From Aquimarina agarilytica ZC1 (GTDB lineage Bacteria > Bacteroidota > Bacteroidia > Flavobacteriales > Flavobacteriaceae): DNA of 64,000 bases. Positions 59,731-64,000 of this stretch are shown here, in pieces; the stretch's first letter is position 1, and each line of letters opens with the position of its first letter. The stretch is taken from the NCBI RefSeq assembly GCF_000255455.1, contig NZ_JH621250.1, positions 1 to 64,000 on the forward strand. The letters are read 5' to 3'. The position numbers and the translations under genes are program-made. The notes below the pieces were generated by a model. The model ran no database searches, was not told the DNA's origin, and was given only the letters and a program-made list of their open reading frames with translations.

Positions 59731-60423
59731 TTATAAACTAACCTTTTGCTTTTTCCATTTACCTGATAAGTATTTTTCTCCCACAGATATTTCTTTTATT
59801 TCTTTAGCAGGGACTCCATAAGCTAACCTAAAATTTTCTACATCTTTGTTTACCAAAGCTCCTGCTCCTACAATACTATGCATTCCTATATGTATTGAGT
59901 GAATAATATTTGCGCCCAAACAAATTGCCGAAAAAGTGTCAATAATTACATTACCTCCTACTGTTACGCCTGGTGCTAAACTTGAATAATCGTTTATTTT
60001 ACTTTCATGCCCAAAATTTACTCCCGTATTCAAAATACAGAATTCCCCTACCTTAGCTTCAGCATTCAAAGTAGCAGATGCCAATATAACACTACCTTTG
60101 CCAATGGTAACTGTTTTGCTAATTATAGCAGATGGGTGAATCACAGTAATAAATTCAAAATCAGGAACCAATCGCTTTATTTTTTCAACTAACGAAAAAC
60201 GTGTCCAATTGTCCCCAATAGCTATCACACCTCTCGTTATACCTTGATCATATAATTGCGAAATCAAGTCTTCGGTTCCTAAAATTTCATAATCAAGAAC
60301 TTTTTCTCCAACAGGCTTAAAAGAATCTATAAAACCATGAATTGAATATTCTTCATTAAGTTCAATAGCTTCTGCTACCACTTTACCGTGACCTGATGCT
60401 CCAATAATAAGAACTTTTTCCAT
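59731..60423 (-). CDS. NeuD/PglD-type sugar O- or N-acetyltransferase
   Basis: A 230-residue protein. The first 85 residues have a Rossmann-like PglD_N fold (KVLIIGASGHGKVVAEAI) and the rest is a left-handed hexapeptide helix (HPSAIISKTVTIGKGSVILASATLNAEAKVGEFCILNTGVNFGHES ... GNVIIDTFSAICLGANI). Such enzymes acetylate amino sugars or sialic acid-like sugars. It is the last gene of the minus-strand surface polysaccharide group with CapK-like, ATP-grasp and glycosyltransferase genes. Confidence 0.88.
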   Translation of the reverse strand: MEKVLIIGASGHGKVVAEAIELNEEYSIHGFIDSFKPVGEKVLDYEILGTEDLISQLYDQGITRGVIAIGDNWTRFSLVEKIKRLVPDFEFITVIHPSAIISKTVTIGKGSVILASATLNAEAKVGEFCILNTGVNFGHESKINDYSSLAPGVTVGGNVIIDTFSAICLGANIIHSIHIGMHSIVGAGALVNKDVENFRLAYGVPAKEIKEISVGEKYLSGKWKKQKVSL

Positions 60424-60517
60424 TTTTTATTGAATTGAAACTGCAATCTAATCATTTAATTTTTAATACTATTATTCAATTTAATTTTACAAATCACTTA
60501 TCGATATTTCTAGTATT

Positions 60518-61822
60518 TCAACCTTTGTTATTCATTTCATTTACCATAACTCTCCTTTTTCCTGAAGCTAACAATGGAATCTCATCCACATATTCATTTG
60601 TAATAGTAGCTTCCTTTCCTAAATATTGTTTTAAATCAGTTTTTAATTGTTCTAGTCTTAAAAATTCTTTGTCAATATTTAACTTAATATGGTATGTTCC
60701 GACTGATTTTTGAATAAGTTGACATTGTTTTAATTCGGGATAATTGTTTACTAATAAAATTAAATTTACATTTATGACTTCTCCAGAAGTATTATAAATA
60801 GTATCTATTTTTCTTCCATGAACTTTTTCTAAAGCTAGGTTTCCTTCTATTATTTTTTTTATTCCAACATCACCTGTATCATATCTAATCATTGGCATAG
60901 CATAATTATATAAATCTGTTACTACTATTCTACCTATCTTACCATCTTTCACAGGTGTGTCAGATTCTAAATTTAAAATTTCTATTAAATAACTCGCTTC
61001 ATTAATTAAAAAATAATCTTTATTCAATGGCTGTTGTGCTAATATTCCGTTCTCAACGTTTGAATACCTTGATACTACATTCACATCAAAGTATGTCTTC
61101 ATTTTTTGCTTAGTGTAAGTATTTAAACTTTCGGATATTGCTATCGCAGATTTTAACTTGTATGCTGGAACAGTATTGTTATTTTTATCTAAATATTTAC
61201 AAATACTTTCAAAAGCAGAAGCATAGCCTAACCAACTATTTGACGCGCTACTTTTTGATAAATTAGTAAGTATTGATAATTTACATTCATCTTTCTGTAA
61301 ATCAAAAACATCTATGGGCACTATATTTTGTATAAATTTTACGAGAGAAGATTTTTGTTCAAAGGCTTTCCACATTCTAAAATAAGTAATTCGAAAACCT
61401 AACCTAAAACCGGCTTTTTCAGAAAAGTATAGATTATCTGCTATATTTCTAATTTTTTTTAACTTATTCTGAAACACCTCAAAAGGTGTTCCTGTAGAAC
61501 CACTTGTCCTTACTTTAAAAATTTGATTTTCAGAAAATTTAATAGATTTAAAATCATCACTATGTGCTCTAATGATATTTTTATTTACTACAGGAAAATC
61601 ATTAACTGAATTGTAACTAGTTAATTTTTTATAATACTCAGTAGTAGTAATAGCATGAGTTAATATATTTTTTAGCGCAATTTGCTTCTTTTCAATTACC
61701 TCTTTATCATTAGGGTTTTCGTTTAAAAATTGAATTTCTTTAAAATACTTTTTTTTGATTCCTCTTTTAACTAAATCAATACTCCAAAAGATCTTATTCC
61801 TTAGTAATTCTGACAATTTCAT
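60518..61822 (-). CDS. CapK/PaaK-like adenylate-forming enzyme
   Basis: A 434-residue adenylate-forming protein. VRTSGSTGTPFEVFQN is the ATP-binding P-loop (S/T-G-S-T-G-x-P), and MPMIRYDTGDVG the second core motif, with SGKRRVMVNE near the end holding the A10-type Lys-like region. This matches the CapK/phenylacetate-CoA ligase-like group in capsule clusters, where the substrate is unknown. Ten bases separate it from the ATP-grasp gene upstream; the gap to the acetyltransferase is 94 bases. Confidence 0.85.
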   Translation of the reverse strand: MKLSELLRNKIFWSIDLVKRGIKKKYFKEIQFLNENPNDKEVIEKKQIALKNILTHAITTTEYYKKLTSYNSVNDFPVVNKNIIRAHSDDFKSIKFSENQIFKVRTSGSTGTPFEVFQNKLKKIRNIADNLYFSEKAGFRLGFRITYFRMWKAFEQKSSLVKFIQNIVPIDVFDLQKDECKLSILTNLSKSSASNSWLGYASAFESICKYLDKNNNTVPAYKLKSAIAISESLNTYTKQKMKTYFDVNVVSRYSNVENGILAQQPLNKDYFLINEASYLIEILNLESDTPVKDGKIGRIVVTDLYNYAMPMIRYDTGDVGIKKIIEGNLALEKVHGRKIDTIYNTSGEVINVNLILLVNNYPELKQCQLIQKSVGTYHIKLNIDKEFLRLEQLKTDLKQYLGKEATITNEYVDEIPLLASGKRRVMVNEMNNKG

Positions 61823-61832
61823 AATTAAAAAA

Positions 61833-62882
61833 TTAAGCTTCCGACATGATTTCTTTAAACAACGGATGTTTTAAATAGCCCCCATAGGCTATATCTGGAG
61901 TAACAAAAGAATTATTGTCATTACCTTCAATAATAACTGGCCCACTTGGACTAATAGCTATATCCCATCCAATAATGCGATCTGGAATATGAAGCACTGC
62001 TTTTTTTATTAAATCACAAGCTTCATTGAAAAAAGGGATTTCAAAACCATCAAAAACCACTCCTGTATCTGGGTGGCTTGTTAATTGTTCTCCTCCATAT
62101 TTCATTAATTGATGACTCTTTCCTTTTAACTTGCCTTCCTCTAAATCAACGCTAACATAAAAACCACCAGAACTACCATTATCAACTACATTTCCTCCCC
62201 TACCAAATCGCATAAAAGCTGAAAGAATATGTATTTGATTATGCTTGTCTATATAAGTATCAAAACGAATTGTGTTTACACTATATTTATATATTTTATT
62301 AATCTTTTCGTGTTGTTCTATTACTTCTTGATGAATGCAATCATTTTCTAAAATATAAGATCCAAAAATTGCTAATTCATTTTTAAGGTTTTCATCTGTT
62401 AATAAAAAACATCCATTACCTCCCATTTCGGTAATTGACTTTACAAATATTTGATTTGTATTAGATTCCTTGAAAACACGCTCAAAAAAATACTTCAAAT
62501 GTTCCTGAGAATTAGTATATGACGTAATTGAATTATTAAAAAATCTGCTCTTAAAATTATAACTCAATAAAGCAGGAGTAGGTAAGCTATTCTTCTCCAT
62601 AAATAATGAAAAAGCTAATTTATTACGTAACAAAGAAGCATACTGAAAATGATGTAATTTTTTTGACAAAGTGATTTTATCCACTTCTGCACTACTTAAA
62701 TAGTCTAAATAATTATTGCTATTTTTCCTGTATAAAAATTTTCCAAAATAAAAATATGGAAACTCCTTTTTCTTTATTCCAAAAATTATAGCTTCTTTAA
62801 TTATCTGTATTATTCCCTTTCTATTCGTATCATTTGTAATAACCAAAAGTCGTTTTTTTAACAGGTATATCTTTTGTTTCAT
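61833..62882 (-). CDS. Sugar-transfer-associated ATP-grasp protein
   Basis: A 349-residue ATP-grasp domain protein (ATPgrasp_ST type). Visible parts are QIFVKSITEMGGNGCFLL for the ATP lid, VNTIRFDTYI, GRGGNVVDNGSSGGFYVSVD, and GWDIAISPSGPVIIEGNDNN with the metal-binding Glu/Asn. These enzymes sit in polysaccharide gene clusters and probably join an amino acid or similar to a sugar; substrate unknown. Ten bases upstream of the CapK-like gene; 24 bases after the glycosyltransferase. Confidence 0.85.
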   Translation of the reverse strand: MKQKIYLLKKRLLVITNDTNRKGIIQIIKEAIIFGIKKKEFPYFYFGKFLYRKNSNNYLDYLSSAEVDKITLSKKLHHFQYASLLRNKLAFSLFMEKNSLPTPALLSYNFKSRFFNNSITSYTNSQEHLKYFFERVFKESNTNQIFVKSITEMGGNGCFLLTDENLKNELAIFGSYILENDCIHQEVIEQHEKINKIYKYSVNTIRFDTYIDKHNQIHILSAFMRFGRGGNVVDNGSSGGFYVSVDLEEGKLKGKSHQLMKYGGEQLTSHPDTGVVFDGFEIPFFNEACDLIKKAVLHIPDRIIGWDIAISPSGPVIIEGNDNNSFVTPDIAYGGYLKHPLFKEIMSEA

Positions 62883-62906
62883 AATAAGAAAAGAGAATAA
62901 TAGTTT

Positions 62907-64000
62907 CTAGTTAATTAGTGCTTTATATTCTTTTAGCAATTGTTGCCACACGAATGTTCTTTCATAGCTATTGACTATTACCGCTCTTGAGTTACTTCCT
63001 AAATCTTCTTTTAATTTATGATCAATTAGTAATTTTTTCATAGAACTATACAAAGCTTTAGTACTTTGTACTGGAATAATTAACCCATTAATACCTTCAC
63101 TAACAATTTCATTACATCCATTAATATCTGTTACTATGCTAGGCAATCCCATTGCCCCAGCTTGCATAACTACATTTGGGAAGCCTTCTCTGTAACTTGG
63201 AAAAGTTAACACGTCTGCTATCGAGAAAAAAGGTCTAACGTCGTTCTGCCAGCCTACTGAAATAATATTCGAATTTGTATTAATTTCTGTTTCAGTATCA
63301 GGTAATAGAGGATCTAAATCTTTCTCATAAGTGCCAACTAATAATAATTTTGCTTGGTCAAATTCTACACTGATCTTTTTAAAAGCTTCAATTAATTCAT
63401 TAATTCCCTTATCTTTTACCAACCTACCAACAAAAAGAAAAACTACATCTGACTGTTTTATTGATAATTGTTTTTTTAAATCTTCTTTTTCAGAATCTGA
63501 ATATAAACTTGGATCAAAATATGATGTATCTATTCCATTTGAGCTTCCTTTAGCTATTACTTTTGTTTTCTCTTCTGCTATAAACTTATTCTCAACTATA
63601 ATATCTTTTAAACCATATGAGTTAGGGTAAATTTTAGTTGCACATGAATAGGTAAGCTTTTCAACAAAATTTAATAATTTTCTTTTTGGACCTGTAACCA
63701 CTAAAAGTGGTAATCCTGCTATAGTGTGTAACCTATTAGGCACACCCGCTAGTTTAGCGGCTAACATTCCTAGAGTTCCCGCTTTTGGTGTATGACTATG
63801 TACTATATCCGGTTTCTCTTTTTTAAAAACTTTATACAATTGATATACCGCTTTTAAATCTTTAATCGGAGTAATTTTCCGAGTCATTTCGACAGGTATA
63901 ACTCGAATACCCTCATCCTCAGCTACATTATAAATAGTACTATTTATACTAGCACTTCCTTCACTAGATATCCCTAGAATTTCGTAATAATTAGACATAA
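62907..64000 (-). CDS. Glycosyltransferase family 4, 5' end cut by window edge
   Basis: At least 363 residues. The visible start MSNYYEILGISSEG is inside the first Rossmann domain; relatives begin about 20 residues earlier, so the true start is beyond position 64000. Typical features are IVHSHTPKAGTLGMLAAKLAG, VIAKGSSNGIDTSYFDP, FLFVGRLVKDKGINELIEAF and SYREGFPNVVMQAGAMGLPSIVTDINGCNEIV, with the EX7E-like pair near the end. It would add a sugar to a lipid-linked glycan. First visible gene of the minus-strand surface cluster. Confidence 0.9.
   Translation of the reverse strand, partial: MSNYYEILGISSEGSASINSTIYNVAEDEGIRVIPVEMTRKITPIKDLKAVYQLYKVFKKEKPDIVHSHTPKAGTLGMLAAKLAGVPNRLHTIAGLPLLVVTGPKRKLLNFVEKLTYSCATKIYPNSYGLKDIIVENKFIAEEKTKVIAKGSSNGIDTSYFDPSLYSDSEKEDLKKQLSIKQSDVVFLFVGRLVKDKGINELIEAFKKISVEFDQAKLLLVGTYEKDLDPLLPDTETEINTNSNIISVGWQNDVRPFFSIADVLTFPSYREGFPNVVMQAGAMGLPSIVTDINGCNEIVSEGINGLIIPVQSTKALYSSMKKLLIDHKLKEDLGSNSRAVIVNSYERTFVWQQLLKEYKALIN

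Noticed and set aside
1-64000. CRISPR array or restriction-defence island
   Set aside because: No regularly spaced direct repeats of 25-40 bases, no cas genes and no methylase or nuclease pairs were found.

Overview
The window looks like a chromosomal segment of a marine member of the Flavobacteriaceae (Bacteroidetes). It is strongly AT-rich and most intergenic regions lack Shine-Dalgarno sites. TAnnTTTG-like -7 boxes occur upstream of some genes. It carries a type IX secretion C-terminal sorting domain, a type VI tube protein of the Bacteroidetes type (TssD), a large fused PurL, DUF4290, DUF493 and bacillithiol (BshB1) genes, and enzymes for red-algal polysaccharide use (GH86, the anhydrogalactose pathway). 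I cannot name the species from sequence reading alone.

Layout. (1) 1-9 kb is a stress and envelope block: PfpI/DJ-1 protein, a three-gene DUF6327/holin-X/YtxH operon, cardiolipin synthase, DUF1328, an AraC regulator, a SRAP-like protein without the catalytic Cys, a PA2169-type four-helix protein, Dps, MscS and HPF. (2) 9-17 kb is a signalling block: a CHASE3-type histidine kinase, a small AraC-type HTH protein, a receiver-only regulator, a PAS kinase interrupted by one in-frame TAA, then a bacteriophytochrome, a second receiver and a heme oxygenase that makes biliverdin. (3) 17-19 kb is a decaying type VI secretion cargo locus. An intact TssD/Hcp with a C-terminal extension is followed by an M23 peptidase gene that is broken three ways: a homopolymer frameshift, a 160-bp MITE-like insertion and a 3' truncation. 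An AraC regulator is divergent from it. (4) 20-34 kb is mostly core: tRNA-Met, START-like protein, class IV aminotransferase, YqgE, HU, fmt-recQ-AAA_28, glyA and a SPOR-like protein, with a GH86 agarase/porphyranase, a second MITE copy and a large T9SS metzincin. (5) 34-42 kb holds sugar catabolism: aldose epimerase, 3,6-anhydrogalactonate cycloisomerase, two tandem aldehyde dehydrogenases, a KduD-like SDR and a zinc-type alcohol dehydrogenase. (6) 42-60 kb is core: murA (with Asp in place of the usual Cys), peroxiredoxin/thioredoxin, a TPR hybrid kinase, bshB1, tRNA-His, GH3, a DEAD helicase, thioesterase, SSADH-like enzyme and purL. (7) 59.7-64 kb is the edge of a surface polysaccharide cluster on the minus strand.

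How the genes work together. GH86 and the 35-42 kb genes together suggest use of agar or porphyran: anhydrogalactose is oxidised, isomerised, then epimerised at C5 by two dehydrogenases to KDG. The KDG kinase and aldolase, SusC/D and sulfatases are not here. The light-sensing block has both chromophore synthesis and photoreceptor, with receiver-only outputs.

The most unusual finding is at 17-19 kb. Removing the 160-bp element together with one copy of its flanking TTA rejoins the M23 peptidase frame exactly. A second, nearly identical element lies 11 kb away in inverted orientation and is also flanked by TTA. The TssD extension and the peptidase share a (I/L)GDE(V/I)YVV-x2-TEN module, which suggests a modular way of loading cargo on the T6SS tube.
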